A stretch of 64,000 bases of DNA from Cauispirillum nitrogeniifigens (GCF_049800675.1 NZ_JBLOOT010000015.1:1-64000); one strand, 5' to 3'. Positions 10,150 to 24,191 are shown, counted from the first letter of the stretch. Numbers and translations: made by a program. Notes: generated by a model from the sequence alone, not told the origin.

Positions 10150-10372
10150 GCCGCCAATTTGCCCGTCGCCGTCGCGCCGGTGCGCCGCAACCTGCCCGCC
10201 TCCCGCCTGCCCGCCCTTCCTGGACGGGCCCGCGTTCCGGAGGCGGTTGCGCGCGCCCGCTCTCCGCAGGAGAGGCGCCGAAGGCCGACGGCCTCCCCCG
10301 TTGCGCCGCCCCCCCAGGCGGCCAAAGCCTCCGTCCCGCGGCCAGCGGCACGGCCAGAGAAAGTGGAAGTCC

Positions 10373-11554
10373 ATGTCTGAGACGATCAACAGCGCCGCCG
10401 GTCACCGCCCTCCCGGAGCGACTGGCGTGTTGGTGCTGGCTGACGGTTCGGTCCTGTGGGGGCGCGGCATCGGCGCCACCGGGCACGCCGTGGGCGAAGT
10501 GGTGTTCAACACCGGCCTCACGGGCTACCAGGAGACCATGACCGACCCGTCCTACGCGGGCCAGATCATCACCTTCACCTTCCCCCACATCGGCAACATC
10601 GGCGCCAATGCCGAGGACGTGGAGGCCCAGACCGTGGCCGCGCGCGGCGCCATCCTGCGCGCCGACGTCACCGACCCGTCCAACTGGCGGGCCGCCCAGC
10701 ACCTGGAACAGTGGCTGCGGTCGCACAACCTGATCGCCCTGACCGGCCTGGACACCCGCCGCCTGACCCGCCGCATCCGCGACGGCGGGGCGCCCAACGG
10801 CGTCATCGCCCACAGCCCCACCGGCGAGTTCGACCTCGATGCCCTGCTGGCCCAGGCCCGCAAGTGGCCGGGGCTGGAGGGCATGGACCTGGCCAAGGAC
10901 GTCACCTGCACCCAGACCTATCAGTGGATGCAGACCCGCTGGGCCCTGGGCAAGGGCTACGGCACCCAGCACGAGCCGGTTCACCACGTCGTCGCCATCG
11001 ACTACGGCGCCAAGCGCAACATCCTGCGCTGCCTGGCCTCCGCCGGCTGCAAGGTCACCGTGGTGCCGGCCAGCGCGACGGCGCAGGACGTGCTGCGCCA
11101 TCAGCCCGACGGCATCTTCCTGTCCAACGGCCCCGGCGACCCGGCGGCCACCGGCGCCTATGCCGTGCCGGTCATCCAGGAGCTGATCAAGACCGGCAAG
11201 CCGATGTTCGGCATCTGCCTGGGCCACCAGCTTCTGGCCCTGGCGCTCGGGGCCAAGACCTATAAGATGCACATGGGCCACCGCGGCAACAACCAGCCGG
11301 TGAAGGACCTGGTGACGGGCAAGGTGGAGATCACCAGCCAGAACCACGGCTTCGGCGTCGACCGCGCCAGCCTGCCGGCCGGCGTGGTGGAGACCCACAC
11401 GTCGCTGTTCGACGGCTCGGTCGAAGGCATCGCCCTGGACGGCAAGCCGGTGTTCTCGGTGCAGTACCACCCGGAAGCCAGCCCCGGCCCGCAGGACAGC
11501 CACTACCTGTTCAACCGCTTCATCGACCACATCGCGGCCCACAAGGCCGGCTGA
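10373..11554 (+). CDS. carA: Carbamoyl-phosphate synthase small subunit
   Basis: Predicted 393-aa glutamine amidotransferase subunit. The N-terminal domain is typical of CarA (VVFNTGLTGYQETMTDPSY). The class I amidotransferase domain has the nucleophile in FGICLGHQ and the catalytic H-x-E in YHPEAS near the C-terminus. It hydrolyses glutamine and passes ammonia to CarB for arginine and pyrimidine synthesis. GGAAG lies just before the ATG. A 92-aa gene and a dispersed repeat lie between carA and carB, so the two subunits are not directly adjacent. Confidence 0.98.
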   Translation: MSETINSAAGHRPPGATGVLVLADGSVLWGRGIGATGHAVGEVVFNTGLTGYQETMTDPSYAGQIITFTFPHIGNIGANAEDVEAQTVAARGAILRADVTDPSNWRAAQHLEQWLRSHNLIALTGLDTRRLTRRIRDGGAPNGVIAHSPTGEFDLDALLAQARKWPGLEGMDLAKDVTCTQTYQWMQTRWALGKGYGTQHEPVHHVVAIDYGAKRNILRCLASAGCKVTVVPASATAQDVLRHQPDGIFLSNGPGDPAATGAYAVPVIQELIKTGKPMFGICLGHQLLALALGAKTYKMHMGHRGNNQPVKDLVTGKVEITSQNHGFGVDRASLPAGVVETHTSLFDGSVEGIALDGKPVFSVQYHPEASPGPQDSHYLFNRFIDHIAAHKAG

Positions 11555-11566
11555 GGGAGCCCAGGC

Positions 11567-11845
11567 ATGCCCGACGGCGCCGACTACGCCGCCTTCAAGC
11601 AGGCCCTGCTGCGGGTGATGGCCGAGGAGGACCGCCTCCCCGGCCCCGCCCACCGCACTCTGTCCGAGGTCGTGGAGGACCACGGCCTGGAGATCCCGGA
11701 CGCCGAGTGGCTGCACCACGCGGTGGTCGACTTCTGCGAAACCGGCCTCATCCAGCTTGACGGCTATTCCCTGGTCCCGAACCCCGGCGAACCGATCCTC
11801 TACTGCATCACCCTCCACGGCCTGGAACGGGCCGGGGGTTTGTGA
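11567..11845 (+). CDS. Small hypothetical protein between carA and carB
   Basis: Predicted 92-aa protein starting 12 nt after carA with a good ribosome site (GAGGGAG, 7 nt spacing). It is acidic and soluble. A mostly helical first half (FKQALLRVMAEEDRLPG) is followed by TLSEVVEDHGLEIPDAEWLH and a strand-rich end. The shape could be a small winged helix, but I recognise no family and no catalytic motif. Its position suggests co-transcription with carA. Confidence 0.7.
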   Translation: MPDGADYAAFKQALLRVMAEEDRLPGPAHRTLSEVVEDHGLEIPDAEWLHHAVVDFCETGLIQLDGYSLVPNPGEPILYCITLHGLERAGGL

Positions 11846-11846
11846 T

Positions 11847-11923
11847 CACCAACCACCAAGACACCAAGGCGCCAAGGGTGCCGCGGAAGACAACAATCTT
11901 GGTGCCTTGGTGTCTTGGTGGTG
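11847..11923. repeat. CACCAAG palindromic repeat, copy 2 (short form)
   Basis: ACCACCAAGACACCAAGG and its inverted partner CCTTGGTGTCTTGGTGGT close a loop of only about 20 nt. This is the 77-bp minimal version lacking the internal segment seen in copies 1, 3, 4 and 5. It lies between the 92-aa gene and carB and would form a hairpin in a carA-carB transcript. Confidence 0.9.
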
Positions 11924-11977
11924 AAAATTTGGTTGCTGTAGCGCGCCCCCTCCGAATGAAAAAGAAGTAGGCCAGAC

Positions 11978-15262
<3,285 letters not shown>

Positions 15263-15350
15263 GAGGGAAGGCTTGGCCTTTTCTGCAAGGGTTCGCCCGG
15301 GGGGGAAGGTCCGCCTTCCCCTCGCTATTGTCGTCAGGGAAACAGAGTGA

Positions 15351-15824
15351 ATGGAAAAGATACCCATGACCGCCGAGGGGCAGCGCACCCTCGAGGACGA
15401 ACTGCGGACGCTGAAATCCAAGGAGCGTCCCGCCGTCATCAGGGCGATCGCCGACGCCCGTGAACACGGGGATCTTTCCGAGAACGCCGAGTATCACGCC
15501 GCGCGCGAGCGGCAGTCGTTCATCGAAGGCCGCATCAGCGAACTGGAGGACATCCTGTCGCGCGTCGACGTGATCGACGTCTCCAAGCTGTCGGGCCACG
15601 TGATCCGCTTCGGGGCCACCGTGACGCTGGCCGACGAGGACACCGACCAGGAAGTGACCTACCAGATCGTCGGCCCGCACGAGGCCAACCTGGAACAGGG
15701 CCGCATCTCCATCGCCTCGCCGCTGGCCAAGGCGCTGATCGGCAAGGCCATGGGCGACACCGCCGAAGTCGCCGCCCCCGGCGGCTCGCGCTCCTACGAG
15801 GTGGTCAACGTCAAGTTCTCCTGA
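15351..15824 (+). CDS. greA: Transcript cleavage factor GreA
   Basis: Predicted 157-aa protein with an N-terminal coiled coil (TAEGQRTLEDELRTLKSKER) bearing the acidic tip (HGDLSENAEYHAARE) that stimulates RNA cleavage in backtracked polymerase. The C-terminal FKBP-like domain ends YEVVNVKF. It follows carB by 88 nt on the same strand and is ended by a clear terminator. Confidence 0.97.
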   Translation: MEKIPMTAEGQRTLEDELRTLKSKERPAVIRAIADAREHGDLSENAEYHAARERQSFIEGRISELEDILSRVDVIDVSKLSGHVIRFGATVTLADEDTDQEVTYQIVGPHEANLEQGRISIASPLAKALIGKAMGDTAEVAAPGGSRSYEVVNVKFS

Positions 15825-15850
15825 CGGTCCCCGCCGACTTCAAGACGACC

Positions 15851-15899
15851 AAGCGCCGGCCTCCGACAAGGGGGCCGGCGCTTTCTTGTTCGCCGCGGG
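15851..15899 (+). terminator. Terminator of greA
   Basis: AGCGCCGGCC and GGCCGGCGCT form a perfect GC stem with an 11-nt loop, followed by TTCTTGTT. Confidence 0.85.
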
Positions 15900-15934
15900 A
15901 TCCAGGGGAAGGAGGCCAGTTCCGAAGGGCGATT

Positions 15935-16070
15935 TGAACCACCAAGTCACCAAGGCACCAAGAGGTCGGCGGAGGCCCGCCGCAGGCGGATCGATGCCGG
16001 TATCGATGGTCTCCGTGCTGCGCGATATTTGCTTAACCCCTTTGTGTCTTGGCGTCTTGGTGGTTCACCC
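15935..16070. repeat. CACCAAG palindromic repeat, copy 3
   Basis: Left arm GAACCACCAAGTCACCAAGG. Right arm GTCTTGGCGTCTTGGTGGTT. The interior is GC-rich and contains GCCGCAGGC and GTGCTGCGCG, related to the interior of copy 1. It sits in the convergent greA-ppa gap between the two terminators. Confidence 0.9.
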
Positions 16071-16100
16071 AGCTATTCCCGCAGTTCCTTGAAAAACAAT

Positions 16101-16130
16101 AGAAAGGGCGGCTCCTTGCGGAACCGCCCC
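16101..16130 (-). terminator. Terminator of ppa
   Basis: On the minus strand GGGCGGTTCC and GGAGCCGCCC pair around a GCAA tetraloop, followed by TTTCTATTGTTTTT. It lies shortly after the ppa stop. Confidence 0.88.
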
Positions 16131-16155
16131 TCGTCTCGAACCGTACCGGGAAGGC

Positions 16156-16689
16156 TTACTTCTCGGCCTTGGCGCGGTCCATGCCCTGCTGGATCAGGTC
16201 GGCGGCCTGCTTGGCGTCGCCCCAGCCGCGCACCTTGACCCACTTGCCCTCTTCGAGGTCCTTGTAGTGGGCGAAGAAGTGCTCGATGCGGCGCAGGTCG
16301 GTGCTCTGGATGTCGCCGAAGTTGGTGACGTCGTTGTAGTAGGGGTGCAGCTTGCTGTGCGGCACGGCCAGGATCTTCTCGTCGGTGCCCGACTCGTCTT
16401 CCATCAGCAGCACGCCCACCGGCCGGGCGCGGATGACGGAGCCGACGGCCACCGGGATGCGGCCCATGACCATGACGTCGACCGGGTCGCCGTCATCGGA
16501 CAGGGTGTGCGGGATGAAGCCGTAGTTGCACGGGTAGTACATGGCGGTGTGCAGGAAGCGGTCCACGAACATGGCGCCGGATTCCTTGCAGATCTCGTAC
16601 TTGATCGGGTCGCTGCGCAGCGGAATCTCGATGATGACGTTGACGTCCCAGGGAGCGTCCTTGCCGACGGGAATCTTCTTGATGTCCAT
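16156..16689 (-). CDS. ppa: Inorganic pyrophosphatase (family I)
   Basis: Predicted 177-aa soluble enzyme. It shows the family I signature DDGDPVDVMV with its metal-binding aspartates, plus YPCNYGFIP and KPY-like C-terminal segments (ILAVPHSKLHPYYNDV). It hydrolyses pyrophosphate, drawing biosynthetic reactions forward. Length is normal. It is a single-gene unit with its own terminator. Confidence 0.98.
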   Translation of the reverse strand: MDIKKIPVGKDAPWDVNVIIEIPLRSDPIKYEICKESGAMFVDRFLHTAMYYPCNYGFIPHTLSDDGDPVDVMVMGRIPVAVGSVIRARPVGVLLMEDESGTDEKILAVPHSKLHPYYNDVTNFGDIQSTDLRRIEHFFAHYKDLEEGKWVKVRGWGDAKQAADLIQQGMDRAKAEK

Positions 16690-16803
16690 GACGTGACCTC
16701 GTCCTAAATCCAGGAGCCGCGCGCGCCGCGAACGGCCGATTGTGAAAAGCGGCGTATCCTACCCATGTGGATGGCCCTTTGCACCCGCGAAATGCGGGTT
16801 TAA

Positions 16804-16848
16804 GCATCGTGCGGAAAAGTGGACCCGGTTTTCCGCGCCAACGATGCG
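16804..16848. repeat. GGAAAA-GTGG-ACCC-GGTTTTCC palindromic repeat
   Basis: GCATCGT and ACGATGC flank GCGGAAAAGTGGACCC, continuing GGTTTTCCGC, which is the reverse complement of the core found at 40060-40164 and 42919-43021. It lies between ppa and the convergent end of the LpoA-like gene. Confidence 0.8.
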
Positions 16849-16860
16849 GCATACCAAGCC

Positions 16861-18297
16861 TCAGAATGCCGGTCGCGGCTGTTCGATATAGCCCTGCCCG
16901 CCCGTCGGCGCGGGTTCAAAGCTTTGCGGCGCCGCGCCGACCTGGGCATTCTGGCCGCGCCGCACCTCCATGACGGCGAATCCGCGCTCCGACGTGCCGT
17001 CGGTCAGGAAGCGGAACAGCCCCTCGAAGCCGGCGAATCCACTGGGGTTGGTCAGCGCATCCTGGGAGAACGGGGCTGGGCCGCCCTGGCGGGCCAGCAC
17101 GGCGGCCAGGGCCGTGGTGTCGTAGGCCAGGCCGGCGATGGCCGGCGGCGTGGTGCCATAGGCGCGCTGGTAACGGCGCTCGAACTCGGCATGCGTCTCC
17201 GGCGGCGGGGCCGGATACCAGGCGCCGACCATGGCCGGCTCGCGCGACAGGGTGGGATCGTCCCACAACATCGGGCCGAGCAGCTTCACCTGCGCCGGGT
17301 CGATGTCGTAGAACGGCAGCATGGCGGCAACCTCGCGCACGCGGGGGCCGCCTTCGGGCAGCAGCAGGGCGTCGAACGGCAGCCCGCCGGCGGTTTCCTG
17401 CGCCTCCAGCCGGCGCAGCGCCTCCTGGGAGGCGGCGTCGGTGCGGCCGGCGAACTGCGCCTTCTGGCGCTCCAGCTCGGCCTTGCGCTGGCCGTAGTCG
17501 GCCAGGCGCTGCACCGTGTCGGTCAGCTTCTGGGTGTCGTCGCCGTAGTATTCGACGCGGGCCAGGGTGCCGCCCATGCGCTGCACGGCCTCGGTATAGG
17601 CCTGCACCATCAGGCGGCCGTACTGGCTGTCCGGGGCCAGGGCGGCGAAGCGCGACAGCCCCTGGGCGCGGGCATGCTCGACCACGCGGCGGGCCTGCTC
17701 GCGCAGCAGGAAGCCGACGACATAGACGCCGTTGCCGGCCACCGCCGGGTCGGTGGAGAAGGTGATCATGTTGACGCCGCGCGCCCGCGCCGCCGGGGCG
17801 GCGGCCTGGGCGGAGGCGGCGAACAGCGGCCCTATGATGAGTTGCGCGCCCTGGTTCAGGGCGGTGGTGGCGGCCTCGCGGGCGCCGTCGGCGGTGCCGC
17901 GCGTGTCATAGGGCTGGAGCACCAGCCGCTCGTCGCCAAGATCGAACAGCGCCATCTGTGCGGCGTTGAGCAGGGAGCGCCCGACCTCGGCGGCGTCGCC
18001 GCTCAGCGGCACCAGCACGGCAATGCGCGTCAGCCCCTGCGGATCGGCCGGCGTGGCGGCCGGCGGCGGCGGCTCGTAGGCCACGGCCGGCGGCTGCTGC
18101 ACCTGCGGCGGTGCCGGCTGCTGGGTGGTCTGGCTGGGGCCGGGCTTTTCAGAGGCCATCCATGGTGGTACCTGTGTCCCCTGGCAGGCCGCGACGCCGA
18201 CGACGGCCACCAAGGCCAGGGCGCCGCGCGCCATTCCCTTCAGCGACCGATGAAAGCGCCGCCGTGTCGTCTCAGAACCCTCACCGCGATGGCCCAC
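16861..18297 (-). CDS. LpoA/LppC-like penicillin-binding protein activator lipoprotein
   Basis: The start is taken at the GTG at 18297, which has GGAGG 6 nt upstream. An ATG at 18234 lacks proper spacing, and a GTG at 18321 is also open. The N-terminus is basic, then hydrophobic (GALALVAVVGVAAC), giving a lipobox cysteine. A proline/glutamine-rich linker follows, then a type I periplasmic-binding fold (IAVLVPLSGDAAEVGRSLLN, LIIGPLFAASAQAAAPAAR). The family includes outer-membrane lipoproteins that stimulate peptidoglycan synthases. It is divergent from rsmI, the arrangement often seen for this pair in proteobacteria. Confidence 0.88.
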   Translation of the reverse strand: MGHRGEGSETTRRRFHRSLKGMARGALALVAVVGVAACQGTQVPPWMASEKPGPSQTTQQPAPPQVQQPPAVAYEPPPPAATPADPQGLTRIAVLVPLSGDAAEVGRSLLNAAQMALFDLGDERLVLQPYDTRGTADGAREAATTALNQGAQLIIGPLFAASAQAAAPAARARGVNMITFSTDPAVAGNGVYVVGFLLREQARRVVEHARAQGLSRFAALAPDSQYGRLMVQAYTEAVQRMGGTLARVEYYGDDTQKLTDTVQRLADYGQRKAELERQKAQFAGRTDAASQEALRRLEAQETAGGLPFDALLLPEGGPRVREVAAMLPFYDIDPAQVKLLGPMLWDDPTLSREPAMVGAWYPAPPPETHAEFERRYQRAYGTTPPAIAGLAYDTTALAAVLARQGGPAPFSQDALTNPSGFAGFEGLFRFLTDGTSERGFAVMEVRRGQNAQVGAAPQSFEPAPTGGQGYIEQPRPAF

Positions 18298-18383
18298 GGG
18301 CCGCCTCCACTGTTGCCGCACTGCATGATGACCAAGGCGACCAGCCTAGCGGTGCGCGGGTCGGAAGGCAACCGGGGGGCGGA

Positions 18384-19229
18384 GTGCCGCCGGGGCTGCA
18401 CATCGTCGCCACCCCCATCGGCAACCTCGGCGACATCACCGAGCGGGCGCTCAAGGTGCTGGCCGCCGCCGACCTGGTCGCCTGCGAGGACACCCGCGTC
18501 ACCGGCAACCTGCTGCGCCTGCTGGGCCTGCGGGCGGAGCTTCTGCCCTATCACGAGCACAACGCCGAGAAGATGCGCCCGCGCATCCTCGACGCCCTGG
18601 CCGCCGGCAAGACCGTCGCCCTGGTGTCGGACGCCGGCACGCCGCTGATCTCCGACCCCGGCTACAAGCTGGTGCGCGAGGTCGCCGACAGCGGCGCGCC
18701 GGTCATCCCGGTGCCCGGCGCGTCGGCCCTGCTGGCCGCCCTGGTGGTCGCCGGGCTGCCCACCGACCGCTTCCTGTTCGCCGGCTTCCCGCCGCAGAAG
18801 GCCAAGGCCCGGCGCGACGCCATGGCCGACCTGGCCGCCGTGCCGGCCACCCTGGTGTTCTACGAGGCCACCCACCGCCTGCCCGAAAGCCTCGCCACCA
18901 TGGCCGAGGTGTTCGGCCCGCGCCCGGCCGCCGTCTGCCGCGAGCTGACCAAGCTGCACGAGGAAGTCCGCCGCGCGCCGCTGGACGCCCTGGCCGCCCA
19001 CTACGCCGAACACGGCGCGCCCAAGGGCGAGGCGGTGGTGGTCATCGGCCCGCCCGGCTCCGGCGGAGCGGAGGCCGCCGAACCCGACCTCGACGCCCTG
19101 CTGCGCGAGGCGCTGAAGAACCAGACCGTGCGCGACGCCGCCGCCACCGTCGCCGCCGCCACCGGCCTGAAGAAGCGCGAGGTCTACGCCCGCGCCCTGG
19201 AGCTGTCGCAGGACGGCGGCGGGCCATGA
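18384..19229 (+). CDS. rsmI: 16S rRNA (cytidine-2'-O)-methyltransferase
   Basis: Predicted 281-aa protein of the tetrapyrrole-methylase fold: LHIVATPIGNLGDITERAL at the N-terminus, ACEDTRVTGNLL, ALVSDAGTPLISDPGY and PVPGASALLAAL in order. It methylates C1402 of 16S rRNA with S-adenosylmethionine. No in-frame ATG lies upstream of the conserved start, so the GTG at 18384 with a preceding GGGGGCGGA is used. The stop overlaps yraN (ATGA). Confidence 0.95.
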   Translation: MPPGLHIVATPIGNLGDITERALKVLAAADLVACEDTRVTGNLLRLLGLRAELLPYHEHNAEKMRPRILDALAAGKTVALVSDAGTPLISDPGYKLVREVADSGAPVIPVPGASALLAALVVAGLPTDRFLFAGFPPQKAKARRDAMADLAAVPATLVFYEATHRLPESLATMAEVFGPRPAAVCRELTKLHEEVRRAPLDALAAHYAEHGAPKGEAVVVIGPPGSGGAEAAEPDLDALLREALKNQTVRDAAATVAAATGLKKREVYARALELSQDGGGP

Positions 19230-19606
19230 GCGGCGACGACCGCAAGGCGGCCGAAGCGCGCGGCCGCCGCGCCGAGACCCTGGCCGCCCTGTACCTGCGC
19301 TTCCTGGGCTGGTCCATCCTGACCCGGCGCTTCACCAGCGGGCGCGGCAGCGGCGCCGGGGAGGTCGACCTGATCGCCCGCCGGGGCGACGTCGTCGCCT
19401 TCATCGAGGTCAAGGCCCGCCCCACCATCGCCGAGGCCCTGGACGCCCTGACCCCGGCGCAGCGCGTGCGCATCGCGCGCGGCGCCGAGGCGTGGCTCCA
19501 ACTCAACCCCCGGCACGCCGAGCGGATCCTGCGGTTCGACGTCATCGCGGTGCCGGGAACCGGCCGCCCCCTTCATCTTGCGGACGCGTGGCGGCCGGAA
19601 GGTTAG
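19226..19606 (+). CDS. yraN: UPF0102 (YraN) endonuclease-like protein
   Basis: Predicted 126-aa protein with the YraN pattern: AAEARGRRAETLAALYL, the nuclease-like motif GEVDLIARRGDVVAFIEVKA (E-D...E-x-K arrangement) and ALTPAQRVRIARGAEAWL. The biochemical function is not established in the family. Its ATG overlaps the rsmI stop, so the pair is translationally coupled. Confidence 0.93.
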   Translation: MSGDDRKAAEARGRRAETLAALYLRFLGWSILTRRFTSGRGSGAGEVDLIARRGDVVAFIEVKARPTIAEALDALTPAQRVRIARGAEAWLQLNPRHAERILRFDVIAVPGTGRPLHLADAWRPEG

Positions 19607-19644
19607 GTCTGGAAACGGCGGCCGAAGCCGGTATGGTATGCGGC

Positions 19645-20265
19645 ATGAGACGACCGCACGCCCTTTCTGTTCCGCTTGCGGCCGCCGTCCTGATGGTGGC
19701 GGCGGGGTGCACCCCCATCGGCGCGGCGACCACCGTCGGCGCGGTGGCCGTCACCGCCGCCCAGGAGGAACGCGGCCTGGACGGGGCGGCCCGCGACACC
19801 CTCATCCGCACAGCCATCAACACCGCCTGGGCGCAGCACGACGCGCGCCTGGTGGTCGATACCGGCCTGATCGTCCACGAACGGCGCGTCCTGCTCACCG
19901 GCGCCCTGGACACCCAGGAGCTTGTGGACGCCGCCGTGCGGCTGGCGTGGCAGGCCGAGGGCGTGGTCGACGTCATCAACGAGATACGCATCAACCCCGC
20001 CCGCACCCTCGGCGAGCGCGCCCGCGACGCGCTGATCTCCGGCGATGTGTCGCGCAGCCTGATGTTCGACAGCCAGATCCAGTCCATCAACTATGCCGTG
20101 GACGTGACCGACAGGACCGTCTATGTGATGGGCGTCGCCCAGAACCAACAGGAGCTGGACCGCGTGCTGTCCTGGGCCCGCAATACCGACTACGTGCGGC
20201 GCGTGGTGAGCCATGCGCTGCTCAAGGACGATCCGGCGCGCACGGCCCCGCAGGAGGCGCGATGA
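19645..20265 (+). CDS. BON-domain outer-membrane lipoprotein
   Basis: Predicted 206-aa protein. A lipoprotein signal peptide (LSVPLAAAVLMVAAGC) is followed by two BON domains, around residues 50-115 and 125-195 (repeated VLLTGALDTQELVDAAVRLA and VYVMGVAQNQQELDRVLSWA). It resembles the envelope-integrity lipoprotein DolP/YraP. The ATG at 19645 is taken. An ATG 12 nt upstream is equally possible, since neither has a strong ribosome site. Third gene of the rsmI-yraN unit. Confidence 0.9.
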   Translation: MRRPHALSVPLAAAVLMVAAGCTPIGAATTVGAVAVTAAQEERGLDGAARDTLIRTAINTAWAQHDARLVVDTGLIVHERRVLLTGALDTQELVDAAVRLAWQAEGVVDVINEIRINPARTLGERARDALISGDVSRSLMFDSQIQSINYAVDVTDRTVYVMGVAQNQQELDRVLSWARNTDYVRRVVSHALLKDDPARTAPQEAR

Positions 20266-21137
20266 CCGTGTCCCCCCACCATTCCGTCGCCCTGGCGGAG
20301 GGGCTGTCCGGCGCCCTGCGCGGGGCCCTGTCGGCGCTGGCCGAACAGGATGACGACGCCATCGCCGTCGCCGACGCCGCCCTGGTGCTGGCCGCCTGCC
20401 GCCACCCCGGCAAGTCCCTGGAGCCTTACCGTGACCACCTGCGCGCCCTGGGCGACAGCCTGGGCGAGGCCGCCGCGAACGCCGACAGCGACACCGCCGA
20501 GGACCGCGCCGCCCTGCTGCGCGCCACCCTGGTCGAGCGCTGGCGCTACACCGGCGACGCCGAAAGCTACGAGGACCCGCAGAACGCCGACCTGATGCGC
20601 GTCGTCGACCGCCGCCGGGGCCTGCCGATCAGCCTCGGCATCCTCTACCTGCACGCCGCGCGCAGCCAGGGCTGGGCGGCGCAGGGCCTGAACTTCCCCG
20701 GCCACTTCCTCATCCGCCTGGACTGCGACGGCGGCGAGCGGGTCATCATCGATCCCTTCCACGACGGCCAGGTGATGGGCGTGGCCGACCTGCGGGCGCT
20801 GCTGAAGGCCATCTCCGGCCCGGCGGCCGAGCTGACGCCCGACTTCTACGCCCCCCTGGGCAACCGCGAGACGCTGGTCCGCCTGCACAACACCATCAAG
20901 CTCCGCCATCTGGAAGCCGGGCGCTTCGACCTCGCCCTGGAAACCGTCGAGCAGATGCTGCTGATCGCCCCGCGCGACCACCGCCTGTGGCGCGAAGCCG
21001 GGCTGATGCACATGCGCCTGGGCGATCTGGAACGGGCGCTGGACCACCTTGATACCTATCTCGACCTGGCCCCGCCGGGAACCGACCGCGAGCGCATCGA
21101 GGACGTGATGCACGAACTGCGGCACCGGCTGACCTGA
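20262..21137 (+). CDS. SirB1-type transglutaminase-like protein with TPR segment
   Basis: Predicted 291-aa cytosolic protein whose ATG overlaps the preceding stop and has CAGGAGG upstream. The central segment DRRRGLPISLGILYLHAARS, then LNFPGHFLIRL and VIIDPFHDGQVM, is the SirB1/transglutaminase-like core. The C-terminus has a tetratricopeptide-like stretch (LRHLEAGRFDLALETVEQML, then MHMRLGDLERALDHLDTYLD). The enzymatic function of the family is unknown. Confidence 0.88.
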   Translation: MTVSPHHSVALAEGLSGALRGALSALAEQDDDAIAVADAALVLAACRHPGKSLEPYRDHLRALGDSLGEAAANADSDTAEDRAALLRATLVERWRYTGDAESYEDPQNADLMRVVDRRRGLPISLGILYLHAARSQGWAAQGLNFPGHFLIRLDCDGGERVIIDPFHDGQVMGVADLRALLKAISGPAAELTPDFYAPLGNRETLVRLHNTIKLRHLEAGRFDLALETVEQMLLIAPRDHRLWREAGLMHMRLGDLERALDHLDTYLDLAPPGTDRERIEDVMHELRHRLT

Positions 21138-21170
21138 CGCCCGCCCCATCCTTCCAGGAGTGCCCCATCC

Positions 21171-22118
21171 ATGAGCCTCGACGTCGCCATCCAGATGGAC
21201 CCCATCGAGACGGTGGACATCAACGCCGATTCCACCTTCGCCCTGGCCATCGAGGCACAGGCGCGCGGGCACCGGCTGTGGCACTACCTGCCCATGCACC
21301 TGTCCTTCCGCGATCGCGTGGTCACCGCCAAGGCGCGGCCGCTGACGGTGAAGCGCGAAAGGGGTGCCCACTTCACCCTGGGCGCCTGGGAAGACATCGA
21401 GCTGGCCAACGTCGACGTGGTGCTGATGCGCCAGGACCCGCCGTTCGACATGGCCTACATCACCGCCACCCACATCCTCGACCACATCCACCCCAAGACC
21501 CTGGCGGTCAACAACCCGACCGAGGTCCGCAACGCCCCGGAAAAGCTGTTCGTCACCCACTTCGACGGGGTGATGCCGCCCACCCTGATCTCGTCGGACG
21601 TGGCGCTGATCAAGGAGTTCCGGGCCGAGCACAAGGACATCATCGTCAAGCCGCTGTTCGGCAACGGCGGCGCCGGGGTGTTCCACCTCAAGCCCGAGGA
21701 CGAGAACCTGGGTGCGCTGATCGAACTGTTCACCCAGCGCTCGCGCGAGCCGCTGATCGTCCAGCGCTACCTGCCCGAGGTGCGCCAGGGCGACAAGCGC
21801 ATCATCCTCATCGACGGCGAACCCGCCGGCGCCATCAACCGCGTCCCGGCGGCGGGCGAGGCACGGTCGAACATGCACGTCGGCGGCCGCCCCGAAAAGT
21901 CCATCCTGACCGACCGCGACCGTGAGATCTGCGCCATCATCGGCCCAGAACTCAAGCGGCGCGGCCTGATCTTCGTCGGCATCGACGTGATCGGCGACTA
22001 CCTGACCGAAATCAACGTCACCAGCCCCACCGGCCTCCAGGAAATCGGGCGCTTCGACGGCTCCAGCCTGGAAGCGGGCATCTGGGACGTCATTGAGGAC
22101 AAGGTGGGGAAGGGCTGA
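21171..22118 (+). CDS. gshB: Glutathione synthetase
   Basis: Predicted 315-aa ATP-grasp enzyme. It begins VAIQMDPIETVDINADSTFA, has LMRQDPPFDMAYITATHIL, an ATP-grasp glycine-rich loop PLFGNGGAGVF and the metal-binding end EINVTSPTGLQEI. It joins glycine to gamma-glutamylcysteine. It follows the SirB1 gene by 33 nt, probably in the same transcript. Confidence 0.98.
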   Translation: MSLDVAIQMDPIETVDINADSTFALAIEAQARGHRLWHYLPMHLSFRDRVVTAKARPLTVKRERGAHFTLGAWEDIELANVDVVLMRQDPPFDMAYITATHILDHIHPKTLAVNNPTEVRNAPEKLFVTHFDGVMPPTLISSDVALIKEFRAEHKDIIVKPLFGNGGAGVFHLKPEDENLGALIELFTQRSREPLIVQRYLPEVRQGDKRIILIDGEPAGAINRVPAAGEARSNMHVGGRPEKSILTDRDREICAIIGPELKRRGLIFVGIDVIGDYLTEINVTSPTGLQEIGRFDGSSLEAGIWDVIEDKVGKG

Positions 22119-22144
22119 TCCTCACGCCCCCCTCCCGCAACGGG

Positions 22145-22174
22145 GAGCGCGAGGAGCCTCAAGGCCCCTCGCGC
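22145..22174. terminator. Stem-loop between convergent gshB and thiC
   Basis: GCGCGAGGAGCCT and GGCCCCTCGCGC pair around a CAA loop. It has no long U-run in either direction, so it may act as a weak bidirectional terminator or as an mRNA 3'-end stabiliser. Confidence 0.5.
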
Positions 22175-22190
22175 CCTGCCCCACCCCCCT

Positions 22191-23981
<1,791 letters not shown>

Positions 23982-23986
23982 TGGCG

Positions 23987-24015
23987 GGATCTCCCATGGG
24001 CGTTGCGGGAGATCC
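23987..24015 (-). promoter_or_regulatory. Ribosome-site-sequestering hairpin of the thiC riboswitch
   Basis: GGATCTCCC and GGGAGATCC are perfect inverted repeats. The 3' arm, as transcribed, contains the thiC Shine-Dalgarno GGGAG. Pairing would hide it, which fits control of translation initiation by the TPP aptamer just upstream. Confidence 0.75.
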
Positions 24016-24070
24016 GGGCGCCGGGTGGGAGAGGGGGCGCGGCGGTTCCTGGCCTGCGCGCGCCTGTCGT

Positions 24071-24157
<87 letters not shown>

Positions 24158-24191
24158 ACTGGCGGCAGGATGGAACGGTTGAGGGGAAACT

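Larger units (their letters stand above)
9996..10372. other. yqeY-carA divergent intergenic region
   Basis: This 377-bp gap contains two plausible sigma70-type promoters, one per direction, and a carA leader of about 215 nt. The leader is very GC-rich and could fold. I see no leader peptide, riboswitch or known operator in it. Confidence 0.6.
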
